64,000 nucleotides of DNA, taken from contig NW_025064888.1 of assembly GCF_019112545.1 (NCBI RefSeq), positions 269,383 through 333,382 on the forward strand. Direction: 5' to 3'. The position numbers and the translations under genes were made by a program. The notes beneath the pieces were generated by a model. It did not search any database. It was given only the letters and a program-made list of their open reading frames with translations, and was not told where the DNA came from. The stretch comes from Guyanagaster necrorhizus. Taxonomy: Eukaryota > Basidiomycota > Agaricomycetes > Agaricales > Physalacriaceae. Within the stretch, counting starts at the first letter, position 1. Each line of letters opens with the position of its first letter. Positions 24,060 to 35,477 of this stretch are shown here, one piece after another.

Positions 24060-25830
24060 AAGAGATTCTACCCAAACCGATTGCTGCATGATATATGGTC
24101 CACTGTGGCCACGGTGGAGATCTAGCGCCGCTGGCTGTTATCAGCGAATGTGACGAGACGAATCTAGTAGTTCGTCTACAAAAAAAAGGCGGCTGTCCCT
24201 GAAGTCAAAGTCCAAGTTATTCGGACTACTATAAAATCGTGACAACGGTGACGACTAGTAGTACTTTATTTTTTGCTTTGCGTAAGGGCTGCTTCTTGTC
24301 AATGTCGTATATCCTAAGGGACTTTCCGACACCGGCGATTAGTCGACCATCGAAAGCCACCACCGACAACGGGAGAATCGATCTTAGTCTAAATTGTGTT
24401 AGCATTACATGTACTCACCAAGGTGAAGGGTTGTCACGCCCATTCTCTATCTATGGTAGTACCCGCGAATAGATGCACGGCTCCCGAATCCTCAGTGAAT
24501 GATATCAGCTATCTTACGGATCCGCAAACTTTTGACACTTACTGTAACGACCAGTCAATAGCTCTGACGCAAGAGCTCCACCAGCGTGTACTTTTGGAGA
24601 GGTTACCGAAAAAGGGAGATACAGGTAATTACAAAGTCCTCTGGTCTCCCGCTCCAGAGCAAAGTAGCAGGTGAAAGAAGATGAATTCTCCGTTAGTACC
24701 GCGTCATTCTTGGATCAGTTTGACTGCCGCTCCTCCTAAAATGCGATGATCGCCTTCAAAGTAATATAAATAATCGTTAGCGGTATGCGCAATTATTCCC
24801 TGCGCCGGCTTGTCACCATAATAGAGTCCGCGGGTGTCCAGCGTTTGAACGAAGATGATTCTGTATTACTATTGTTCGGCTAACCTTGAAACAAGAAGAG
24901 AAAGGAATACTAACCGTAAGGTGCGGCCTGATCAGTACCCGCAATTCGTTCTGTGCAAACATGTTGCCTCCGGGGGAACGCACACAAATTCCGAGGAGCG
25001 GCATCAAATGCATGTTGCAGTGACGGGTACAGTAAAGCCACGGACGAGAGGATATTACCAAGATAGCAACGTTCTCCTTAAAAGTTGGGGTGAACCAAGC
25101 GGACAGGAAGCTAGGATGAGAGTACCATTCAGTGAAACGCGACGCAAGTGGCGAAGACTTGGGTACTGGTAGGATAAGAATAGTGCGCTTGAATACGCTG
25201 TTGCTTAATTTGCGCTTGACATTTACCTCTTGTTGCTGAGGCGTAGTCCATTCAGCGATGCGACCATCAGAGTGGATATGACGAAGTCTAAGGGAATGAA
25301 CCCGTGTGAGGCCATGATACTGAGTTGTTTAGTAAACCTTCAGCGCCAGACAAGAAATGGCATTTTCAACCGCTTAGATAGTTTCGTGGACCGCTAGAAG
25401 GCTGGCAAAGGACCAGAATAAAAAGGTTCTGTTCTGAGACAGCAAAAAAAAGGTTCAATGAAGTCAACAAATAAACCTACTTGCGATCGGATGAAATGAA
25501 TGATAGTCGAGCACCGGTCAGCCTCGACGGGGGGAACATATTGACAGATTCCGTCTCGGTCGAAAAGATGGACCAGCCTGGCCTCAATCACCGCTACCAT
25601 GACCCTTTGCCCTTTGAGATAAATTGGGAGATATTGACGAGATACGATGCGATGCGTCCCCCGCGTCATGCCTCTTGCAGCTTAACTGTTCTTCCGACCT
25701 AACAGTCCTGAGACTCTAAAATCTATATTCAAGAAGGATCAGCAATAGTCAAACGAGCATTGGTCGTTCCGACTTAGCAAAACAAAGTTCCTATTGCTTG
25801 TTTAATAGTGGTAAGGTCGATACCGGTCGA
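24060..25830 (-). pseudogene. Relic of splicing factor SF3B3/RSE1 (beta-propeller protein)
   Basis: SF3B3 is a three-propeller scaffold of the SF3b complex in the U2 snRNP. Reading the minus strand downward, several separate fragments match the family in the correct order: a block near 25530-25670 (RIVSRQYLPIYLKGQRVMV then IEARLVHLFDRD and PPVEA), ISSRPWLYCTRHCNMHLMPL at about 24980-25050, HTANDYLYYFEGDHRILGG near 24720-24800, FDGRLIAGVGKSLRIYDI near 24280-24350, and ATVDHISCSNRFG near 24070-24120. Stops and frame changes lie between them and key surrounding sequence is missing, so the gene is dead. An intact copy must exist elsewhere because the protein is essential in fungi. Recognition is from memory of the family, by eye; no alignment was run. 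Confidence 0.68.
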
Positions 25831-26239
25831 AGTAGATGCGCTGACTCAGCAAGGAAAAGAGTTTTGTGAAACTTGAATTGCATTAAGGACTACTTATATA
25901 AAGAGCATTCCTGAAGCATAGGTGAGTACATAAAAACTATATATCGGGGTATCATAAAATCATCAAGAACGTTAAAAAAAGTGAGAGCGATTTGTCTAGC
26001 AAAGCAAATAAAACATAAGATCGATAACGAAGTAGCAAAAGCGGAGATAACATATAACTGTACGTAGATGATACGGAGCATTGGGACGTCATGACAAAAC
26101 CACAGGTTCACAAAAAAGGGACAGAAAAATAGCAAAAACTTAACGAGGATATTAACATATCATAAAAGCAAAGCGATATGAAAAACGAGATGAATTCAAA
26201 CAGCACCTTCGAAAGCGGGTCAATTATTCCCTGATAATC

Positions 26240-27764
26240 GATATTCGTATGCTTGATAATCCACATTCGATGATGGTCGGACGACAACTGCAGGCAACTC
26301 TTCGACGGACGGGGGACCATTTTGCACGACATCGATCAGGACATGCTAGACCCTAGAGCGTCATATGAGCACAATCCCTGCAATAAGACACATATCCATA
26401 CCAGGGGAACCCAGATAATAGTTGACCACCCGATAGCGCGATAGATGGAGATATCGAGCCTTCCGGATGTCGTTGCCAGACTCCTGAGATTCTTCTCGGT
26501 ATCCTTATGATTGGGAGTATATCTATATCCGCCCAAGACTTGGGCACATGATATTGCAGGTGTAGGAGGACGAGATACTGCGGTACTAAAAGGCAACAAC
26601 TGGGTATGCAAATTGACAGTACTACCACTGCGCACAGAGTCATCGTCATGAACAGTGGGTGGGAATGACCAAGCAGACATCACAGTGTGGGATCCATTGG
26701 ACGAGGTCAACCATGAGGTTTAGGAATCCAGACAAATACCAGGATGATCCAGCAGAGGAGGCAGGTGCTTCTCTTCTGAATGGATCCAGGTCACCAAGAC
26801 CAGCTGGTGTCGAGAAGTGGGACCATATGAAAAAGGAAGTAGTGGAGCTGGAGGAACAGAATTGACATTGGTGGTAGAAAATCCAAACCAGAAGAATGAT
26901 TTAGTGGGAACCGAAGCATTGTGGTCTCCTTGAGGCTGCCGGCCACCGTCATTTGGCAATGACCCCAGTGTGATGAGTGGAAAAAGACAATGCAGAGATG
27001 GATCCGCGGCGGGAGCCAGCTGAAGAAGTGATCCACGAGGCTCCGTCTCGAATAGCGTCAATCTCCTCGGTGGCGAATGATGGCCTAGATTTTTCCTCCA
27101 TCTGCCGAACAGGAGGCCACGAATCCTCGTAATCATTCATCGCAGTGAGGTTACGCTTAATGATCAGTAGGGTTCCAATGAGACAACCAAACGCTGCAGT
27201 GCCGAGAATAGTAGCAACAACGGAAGCATAGGCAGCAAGGCCCGTAAAGAAAGTGGTAATACCAGTGCCTGATATAACACCAGTGACAGCAGTAGACGTG
27301 ATTAAAAACGAAGCTGTTAGGGCCCAGAGCATCCAATGCTTGGATCCAAACGAAACGGAGCCACGCAAATGAACGTGGAGTAGTGTGATAGCAGAGACAA
27401 CGAGGAGACAGGCTGGCCTTACGGTCATGGCTAATCATACTCGCACTCCAACAAGCAGATCTTCAGCGATACTCAGACAGGATGGTCCTCCCAGAGATTT
27501 ACATGATGACCAGATCTTCTTTGCAGAAGATAATGTATACATCTTGTCAGCTGGAGATAGGGAGCGAAAGTCCAGGAAGACCGAATTCAGACTATGAAAA
27601 AAATCAGACAGGCGCCACGATTTGTCTTGGAAAAGACTCACAGGTGAAACACGTCGACTCAACGGATGGGGTGGCAAGATAGGAATAAAAATGCGAAGAA
27701 TAATAAAAGTAGAACATATAAACGAGAAAATGGTCGGAGCCACGGTCAGAATGAGAGGAATCAT
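26240..27764 (-). pseudogene. Frameshifted basidiomycete multi-pass membrane protein, function unknown
   Basis: Coding blocks in order on the minus strand: a start with a membrane helix (MIPLILTVAPTIFSFICSTF, then PHPLSRRVSP), an apparent retained GTGAGT...CATAG intron, SLSPADK, then from 27428 three to four helices (LLVVSAITLLHVHL, HWMLWALTASFLIT, FFTGLAAYASVVATILGTAA, CLIGTLLIIKRNL), WPPVRQMEEKSRPSFATE, and a Ser/Pro-rich tail (VPPAPLLPFSYGPTS, AGLGDLDPFRREAP, VMSAWSFPPT, AQVLGGYRYTP). These blocks alternate among all three frames with no room or signals for introns, so at least three frameshifts are present. I believe this is a basidiomycete-restricted family of unknown role. The last blocks near 26240-26340 are in yet another frame. 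Confidence 0.6.
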
Positions 27765-28838
27765 TTTACAAACAGGATCGTGGATTTGAAATGAGCGTCG
27801 AATGCATCGTGCGTGAAAGGGGTAAGGCGCGTTAGTGGCTCAAATGGGACGCTCTTGCAGATCGTTGATGAAAAACAGTCGTAGGACTCGCTTGAGCTGG
27901 AATAGACCTATTTGGCTCATGTTGATGGCTAAATAAACGCGGCAATCATGTGACTGAGAATTTACCTTCCGGAAAGACCCGGTACCGAGCGATGTCGAGC
28001 ATCTCACCTCTGATATGCCTAGATGCTGGTGACTTGTATTCCTGGTATGCCATCTACTAGTGAAAGCCTTCTGCTAAGCACAATGGTATCCTGATTGTAC
28101 TCTCAATGTCATGATAATTCCTCTATATCATCTTCGGTACCCACAGCCTATCGACCGACAATCCTCTTGTTCCCTACAGCTTGTGCCTATCGTGCTTGTC
28201 ATAGATACTTGCCAGACAACAAGTGTTGTAATACCTAAAAAAACAAACGATCACGAATATAGCAAGTTTATCTAGCACAGTGCCATTGGTTCGATAAAAA
28301 TGGACGCAAGCGCTCGAGGCAGTGATCCCGACAAAAGCACAAGCACCAAGACCGACGATTGTGTGTCTTAAGGATTCATATATCCCGGAGCATGTGGCAT
28401 AGAGTTTAGAGTTTAGAAAACCGGTATATGGTCCCATGTGTAGATAATAGGCTTGTTTTTGTGTCTCGGGTCAATGTACTTGTTACCACTGTACACAAGA
28501 TGGGGTACCACCTATACAATATTACAGCGACATATGTTGGTGGGCCTCGATCGTGGTGTGGTTCGAAGTCAATAGCTCAGTCCTGGTTAAAATGCTACGG
28601 CAAGCCCTGTATCTGAAAATTTCAGAACATATATGAATACCGGCGTTCAACTATTGAAGATATGGATAGGTGAAAGTACATGTCTTCGGCACGACCCGAA
28701 GTCAATTTGCAATTTGCAGTTCTCTCGTCGGACCGAGTGCCGAAAAAAAATGTTCAGGAGGAAGTGTCCCAACGACTACGACAAACTCTCTTTCATTTTG
28801 CCTGGGATTACTCTCCAACGTCGTCATTAAAACATCTA
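27765..28838. other. Intergenic stretch upstream of MTD1
   Basis: About 1.1 kb with no recognised coding block. The right 160 nt (28680-28838) is open in frame with MTD1 and could be an N-terminal extension or 5'UTR. No repeat or RNA gene is seen. Confidence 0.4.
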
Positions 28839-30251
28839 ATGTCCATCCAAATACATGGCAAAGGGCTTTTGCTCAAAGCAGACCCCATCGCAGCGGTATT
28901 CCGAGAGGAAGTTATATCTTCCCTAATGCATGCACCCCGAAAACCGAAACTCGTGGGTATCCTCGCGACTTCCTCTGCCCCGAGTAGGATGTATGCAGAA
29001 TTTACCAAAAAGCAATGCGAGCAATTCGGTGTAGAATTCATCCTGAAGAAGACCGGCGCCGCAGAGTCGACGGACTTGCAAGAGGGCGAAGGTGTTGAGG
29101 AAGCTATAATGGAGGCGAATGAAGATGATCAAGTAGATGGTATCATGGTATGCATTTGCCTTATTCCGAAAGTTCTAAATGAATTTCCCTCCCCAGGTAT
29201 ACTACCCGATCTTCGGTGCCCAACAGGTTTGTAGCAAATTTAGAACGATACTACCTTACTTCAACTCGCCTCTGGTAGGATCATTATCTTCAGCAGGTAT
29301 GCAATACTTTAAGACTTAGATAACGGTGATCTCAACCTGTTTTTCACAGATTGTCACACCATTCAAAGACGTTGAAGGTCTTAACGTCAAGTTCCATTAC
29401 AATTTATATCACAAGTAAGGATAATCACCGTTACCCTGGCTAGTCCTAAATTATCTGCAAGCATCCGCTTCATATCACCTCAGACTCTGACGTCCTCGTT
29501 ACCATCCAACGCCGCTGCTTCTACTACGGATGGTGATACGCCACCTCCGGGTATGGTCAAATCGATCATACCATGCACTCCACTCGCTATCGTGAAATGT
29601 CTTGAACATGTTGGGGTATATAACAGAATCCTGCCATACGGAGATCGTGCTTATGGGAGAATAATTACCGTGATTAACCGGTGAGATGTCAGACCTTGAC
29701 CTCCGAAGCAAATGCTGATAGTAATGCAGATCAGAGGTCGTTGGTCGACCGCTAGCAGCGCTCCTGGCGAACGACGGTGCCAGAGTATTTTCCGTCGATA
29801 TTGACTCTATTCAGGAATATAACAAGCGTCCGCGACAAACAGACGCCACTGGGACGCGTCGGTTCTATCCGCGTCACGTCGCGCAACCTAGCGTGCTCAC
29901 TTTACAAGAGTGCCTGGCCCTCTCTGACGTCGTGGTTTCGGCTGTACCGAATGCTGACTATCAAGTCAACACAGAATGGCTCAAAGATGGCTGTATCTGC
30001 TTGAATATCGCTGCCGAGAAGAATTTTGAAAAGGACGTAAGGGACAAGGTAACGCATCTCAACCTGACTCATGTTTCTTTCCAATATAAAGCTTGCCCTA
30101 AGGTCTCACTGTATATTCCTGCCGTGGGCAAGGTCACGATTCTAATGCTTCTCCGAAATCTGTACGTGGTGTCTAGCCATCCTATGCCTTGTGTTCCTAA
30201 AAACTTGTTAGACTTCGACTTCAACATTACAAAACTGTATCATCCCAATAG
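28839..30251 (+). CDS. MTD1: NAD-dependent methylenetetrahydrofolate dehydrogenase
   Basis: Oxidises 5,10-methylene-THF to methenyl-THF in cytosolic one-carbon metabolism. I start at ATG 28839 (MSIQIHGKGLLLKADPIA), giving 352 residues; an in-frame ATG at 28680 would add 53 residues not expected in the family. Exons end/start: to 29147, 29197-29226 (30 nt), 29279-29296 (18 nt), 29350-29414, 29462-29680, 29730-30048, 30103-30161 and 30212-30251, all in phase. Motifs: RKPKLVGILAT, MYAEFTKKQCEQFGVEF, VDGIMVYYPIFG, DHYLQQ, PCTPLAIVKCLE, the Rossmann part INRSEVVGRPLAALLANDGA, SDVVVSAVPN, CICLNIAAEKNFE and VGKVTILMLLRNLLRL. Identity is secure. The two very short exons are noteworthy. Confidence 0.93.
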
Positions 30252-30460
30252 AGGAAGCTCGGAGGAGGAAGTGGTGACAACGAGTACGATTATATATCCA
30301 TAAAGACAGGACAGTGTATGATGAAATTTCTGGGTTAACATTCCCATATTCTAAGGATTGGAGACGAGAGTATTTATACAGAGCGGAAGCGATGCCCTTC
30401 CAATGCGAAAAGATGCTCAAGAGAATGCAATAGGTACGTTATTCGTAACGGACGGCATTG

Positions 30461-31368
30461 TTACCCAAAGTGAGCATCCGTGATATCAGACAGTCGTGCA
30501 GCATGGTCTATTGGTGTCTGCGTTCCAGAAGGAGGAAAACTCGGTGTTACAGGGGTGGCGATGCCGGATGCGTCAGCCATGAAACGTACGCGCTGACGGT
30601 GCAGCTACAGGATCCAGGAATGTGACGTTAGATACATGACGTGGTTGACGGGAGAACAGGGACATACCTGAGGTAATTTGGGAATCAAGACAAAGATGAG
30701 GGCAGTAAGATTGACGGCGAACAGCCATGGGTTATAACTAGTGTAATGTGTTGACGCAAGAAATCTAGACAGGTAAGCAATGAGGTTCGGCGGCACGGAG
30801 AATATAAAGAAGGCGTACAACACGACTGGCACTGAGAACAGCCATTTCTTGGCGGGAGTATATTGAGCGCCATCATCGATTTGCTCCCATAACGTTAGGT
30901 CATCGTATGCCCCTCCACGCAAGTCCCCTTCGAATGGCATGCCGGTGACCCAGTGGAACATTAGATATGATAGCTGAGAGACCTTATGAAACTGGAGATG
31001 AATCAAGGTGCTGGTAACGCACAGCCAGATACAAAAGATTGACTAGAGTCCAGCTGACTTGCTGGGACATGCCAGGCATAGTATCAATCAAGACCTTGCC
31101 TGCACAAATGAGAACGACGTGGATGAGCCATGCACCTGAAAGTCATTCAGCGAGCTGACATGGGAATGGCACCCTACGACGCACCCTTGGCATTGACCCA
31201 ATTGGCGTTGATATTCACGAAGAGGCTCTGGTCGAGGGCGTCTTCTGCGGAACGGTCGCCGACTTGCTCGACCTTGACGATGCTTCCACTGCGTCCACGT
31301 CCCCTCAAAAGCGGGGGCTTGGAAAGGTCGAGTGTTGGTAATTTGACAGAGGTGGTCCGACTGCCCAT
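30461..31368 (-). CDS. ORM1: ORM1-like (ORMDL) ER membrane protein
   Basis: Inhibits serine palmitoyltransferase and so sets the rate of sphingolipid synthesis; ER membrane with four helices. ATG at 31368 opens a basic Ser-rich N-terminus with an RGRGRSGS segment, resembling the kinase-regulated N-terminus of fungal Orms. Then NINANWVNAKGAW, a first helix WLIHVVLICAGKVLIDTMPG, SWTLVNLLYL, FHWVTGMPFEGDLRGGAYDD, LTLWEQIDDGAQYTPAKKWL, FSVPVVLF...STHYTSYNPWLF and NLTALIFVLIPKLPQLHRQR. A 48-nt intron interrupts the third helix near 30765-30812 and stays open in frame if unspliced. The tail ends SDITDAHFG at 30461. Divergent from the Virilizer-like gene, 136 nt apart. Confidence 0.93.
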
Positions 31369-31504
31369 GGTAGCAATTTTTCTTTTGGAGATGGTGGATG
31401 GTATCAAAAGACAGCGAAGCCGAAAGTGGAAACACGATTCTACTTTCTCACACTCTACCCCATTTGCTCGGCGCAGACGACGACGACGACAAGTCTGCTC
31501 GCCC
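31369..31504. promoter_or_regulatory. Compact divergent promoter of ORM1 and the Virilizer-like gene
   Basis: 136 nt between two start codons. It includes a short CGA/GAC repeat near 31480. Inferred bidirectional promoter, no mapped start sites. Confidence 0.45.
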
Positions 31505-34500
31505 ATGAAGCTCCTCCACTGGTGCTCGGTATCGCCTGAGGGACCGTCTGGATTGGGTGCTGTACGCTTCAACAAGCCAGTTCGCGTGTCGTTTATTCGC
31601 GTCTTTCCGTCGGGCGCACAACCTTTTGTCAACTGCCCGGACATCGTGGCGTACGTTGTTCTGTTATTGCCATGAATGCTGACTGCTGAATGAGATGCCC
31701 GCTAGTGAAACGGAACCTAAAGCATTCTATCTTGATATTTTCTTCAATGCCCACCCTCTTCATCCGGTCGGAGAGTCCAAGGAAAAACAACGAGCTCCGA
31801 ATGCGCTGGTTCCAACATCAATTGCGTACTCTGGTGGACAAGTTGATTTTACGGTCGATATGGGAACAGAGGTGCATATCCCTACTGTCCTGGGGCTTAC
31901 ATGACTAACCGCCGTAGTATTCAACGCGTCTTATGATCGTCAAGGGCAAATTCCAAGTCCTTTCTCTGGCAGTTTACGGCAAGATAGTATCAGAAATACC
32001 GCCAGCACCAGAGACCTATGAACCTGCTCCTCTGCCATCACCGTCATCCGCCCCGATTCCCATGTCAGTTGATCCAGCCAATGCCGCGGATCCAACGCAA
32101 CTGGCTAAGGCCCTTCTCATGCTGGTTCCAGATTCGCCACCTCTCCACCTCGTAGTTCGACTTACTTTCTGTCTGAAACCTGCCTATGAGGACTGGGATG
32201 ATCCTAAATTCCCGTATCATAATGACACAAACTTGCAGATTGGTAATGACTTCAGTCTCGAAAGAGCCTGGAAGATGATTGAAACGCCTATCCGCGATAA
32301 CACTTCGGAGGAACTGATATCTAACTTCTCAGAGGGAGTTGCAGGCCTGCTTGGTGGCAAGGTATGTACGACTGCTCTGTCCGATAATTGTCTTGTGACA
32401 AGCAGCTTTAGAGCGTATATCAATCATACCATATAGCTAAACTATTCAGTATCTCTGCTTCTCAGATGCCTTCATTGGGGCTGGCTCTATGTGTAAGTTG
32501 ATTTCGCGCAAGAAGTAGTATGACCTAATAACTCCCATCCAGCAACAAATTGATCCCACAGATGTATTCGACGTCAGTGTCGTCGATGACGACACAATCT
32601 GCCACCTGATGGATGCCGTCGCCAATGCTGATTTTGCTCGGCATTTTAGTGCTGAGGCTTTCCTTAACGTACTCCAAGACATCCAAGATAATCCGATTTC
32701 AGACCGGTCGTCCAAACTGGCCGCGGACCGTCTTGCGGATAGAATCAAGGGATGGGGCGTCTTTGAGGATGCGCTTTCAAATTCCAATGCTGATTTTGAG
32801 ACAAGCATGAAGACGTTGAATGACATCGGAAACGAAGAACAGTCAATGGGGACATGGCTAGAAACTATGACGTTTCACGAAGATTTGGTAACGAAGTTAT
32901 CTGAGAATTCTGTCTCATCTACACAACTTCCTCCTCCACGAGTCCCTTCTACTTCAATCGAGCATGATGAATTTATTCGTTTTGTGAGGGCATTTATCGG
33001 TATTGCCGCCGTCTTTGCGGCATGGGCTTGGTCCGATAGCACTGGAGCTGAAGCATGCAGAGAGCGTGCTTTGGCAATCATTTTGATGTGGCAAGGCGTT
33101 GAAGGCTATCGAGAGGTAAAGGCCATCTCATCACGGCACTAGCGTGTATCTGACCCACAAGTATCTATCTAGATTGTGAACCGTCTATTGCTTGTTCGTC
33201 AATTCTCGCGGCGCCTGAAATGGATCGCTGTAAACGAAGACGGGGAGCCACCCAAAAAGTCTTACTCCCTGGCGGAGCAGATCATCATCGAAATAGCGAA
33301 AGATCCCCAAGCTCTTCTTCATTCTGACTTTGCCGAGACCGTGCTTGATCTCGTTCCCCCGCTTTCCTTCATATCTGAGAACCAAAGGTTGTCTTTGCGG
33401 AAAGCTGCTTTGGTTGCCACGGACGGTCTCCCCGCAGCCATCGAGGAGCTCGCGTTTTCCAGTGATCATCCCCTCTCTTTGCGCAGGCTCCGTACGATTC
33501 GAGTGTCACTAGCAATTGTTGAAAGGGAACTTCGGACCGAAAACGAAGCCCATGCCGGCGAATTCAACGTCTTGGAAACCATCTGGGATGAGCATTCCGT
33601 TGGGCTTGTTCCCCAGCTTCTATCGGTCTTGACAGGAGTTTCAGGGGATCTAAATGAACATTTCGTAATCACGTCTTCTCCTCCTGCTCTGATGAATCAG
33701 GAACTTATTGAACAATTGTTCCATACCGCTAATGACCTTCTCCGTCTGATCTTACTTCTCTGCCCCTCCTTCCCTTTGACTCCGCGTCCGTTGCGTTGCT
33801 TCAGTGTTACGTTAGCGGACATTTTCGCTTGTTCCGAAGCAGCAAAGACCTTGTACGATCAAACCAGTTCTGCGTCTGCGTCTGCGCAAATAGCTCGACA
33901 AACGTGTATAGCCCTTATATGCGAAGTCTCCCAGCCCGACCTTCTCACCGAGACAGGCAAACCCACGAGCCGGATTGTCTTCCAAGCTTTGCTTGAGCAT
34001 GGCGATCGCAGCAGCGGTCGTGATCCATTATCTCATTTGACACAAGTGTTTACTCTTATACTCGACCACGTTCTCCCTCAAGCACAGGGTGAGAATGATA
34101 CTTGGGTTTCAACGGTTCTTCCGCCCCTTCTACCAGAGATTAAGGACTTCCTGCATTTACTAGACGTCCAGAAGAAAGCACTTCTAATCGGGCGGATCAT
34201 CGCGTTGGATGACGGCTTCATTGGTATTGCAGAATGGCTTTTGATCGAGGAGTTGAAAGTTTTGCTCCAGACGGTGACGATGCTGAGACTCACCGAGGAC
34301 ACGCCCGCCACTGTTGCTCGGCGATGTCAGGCTAATATGTCTCTTCAAGTTCTCGTCGAACTGGAGAAAACCTCGCAAAGTTGGTTCGTTACAACCGTTT
34401 CCGAAGTCCCGGATGTTTGTGACACTCTGAAGGAGTGTATCATGGCATTGCTCGATGGCCAATTCACTTCGTCTTCTCTAACGGCGCTTGTTTGCTCGCT

Positions 34501-35260
34501 AGCGACACATACCGAACTCACTGGCATCATGTTCCCGGTTCTTCTTGGTCTTGTGAGGACACAGCACGATACGCCAAAACAATGGTCGCTGTCTCTCGAG
34601 ATCTTGAAGAGCCTTCCTTCCGTCGCAATGTATGCGGGGCCTCTTCGCCAAGAGTTAGGTCAGAGTATATTGGCTTTGGCAAGCACCGAGGTGCTTAGCG
34701 TCGATGTTGTCGAATCATTGATAGCCACGCTAGAGTGGATGTTGCTGCAGGAGGACAAGAGCTTCACTATACTATTAGGGATCACGCCGGATGAATTTTG
34801 GTCGTTGCATGAGCGTGTGGTAGAAAAGAGTCCAGCAGATAAGGTCGAGTTCTTGGCAGGTCTGCGATCTCAGATAACCTTTGATGAAGATGAAGTTATC
34901 GTCCCACCGAGCATCGACCTTGACATCAATGTGGAGCTCTCCATTCCAGAGATACGTGCACTCTTCCAGTCAACGATCGTTGAGGAACCACCTTCAACTC
35001 CCAAAGGCACAAATGTCCAAGACATGTTAGGACTTGTCATATCACCTCCCAATGCCGTTCTGCACTCGCCATTAGCGACGACACTCACGAAAACATATGC
35101 TAACAACGACTTTCGTGAATTACGACAAGTACCCTCAGCAAGGCAGAACACAAGCCGACTGCCTAGTACGCACGGTAAGTCTTCATTAATCAAACAATAT
35201 TACGTTTACACTAAATTTTTGATCGCAGTCGATGTGGGTCTTCGTGGCCATTCGACCTGA
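31505..35260 (+). CDS. Virilizer-like protein (m6A methyltransferase complex component)
   Basis: Virilizer (VIRMA/VIR1) is a large helical scaffold of the m6A writer complex. ATG 31505 begins MKLLHWCSVSPEGPSGLG, followed by the N-terminal Virilizer block: VRFNKPVRVSFIRVFPSG, FYLDIFFNAHPLHPVGES, then VKGKFQVLSLAVYG. A Pro-rich linker follows, then LHLVVRLTFCLKPAYEDWDD. The remainder, about 32560-35170, is a long helical-repeat body with one 694-codon open exon (from 33176). The end shows NDFRELRQVPS, a last intron (GTAAGT at 35173) and VDVGLRGHST with stop at 35260. Introns I placed include the one ending before QQIDPTDVFDV at about 32543. Roughly 1,100 residues. The call rests on the N-terminal motif and overall architecture; divergence of the body prevents residue-level claims. 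Confidence 0.78.
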
Positions 35261-35477
35261 TTACTGACTAAAAAGTCACAACCTCAAAATTGTGGCGTTT
35301 TATGCAGGATTTTGAATTTGCCTCGCCGGCTCCCTCGATGCAACTGTCGGAGCCCTTTCAACCGGGTCTTCATACACAATAACAATAGTGATACATACAA
35401 CGGTACCGTGGGAATGAGGAAGGGTAGTGGGTAAGAGACGACAAATGCAAAGAAAAATGAAAAAAAAAGATATTATT

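Noticed and set aside
31480..31496. Short CGA/GAC repeat as a microsatellite of note
   Set aside because: Only a few units in a leader region; unremarkable.
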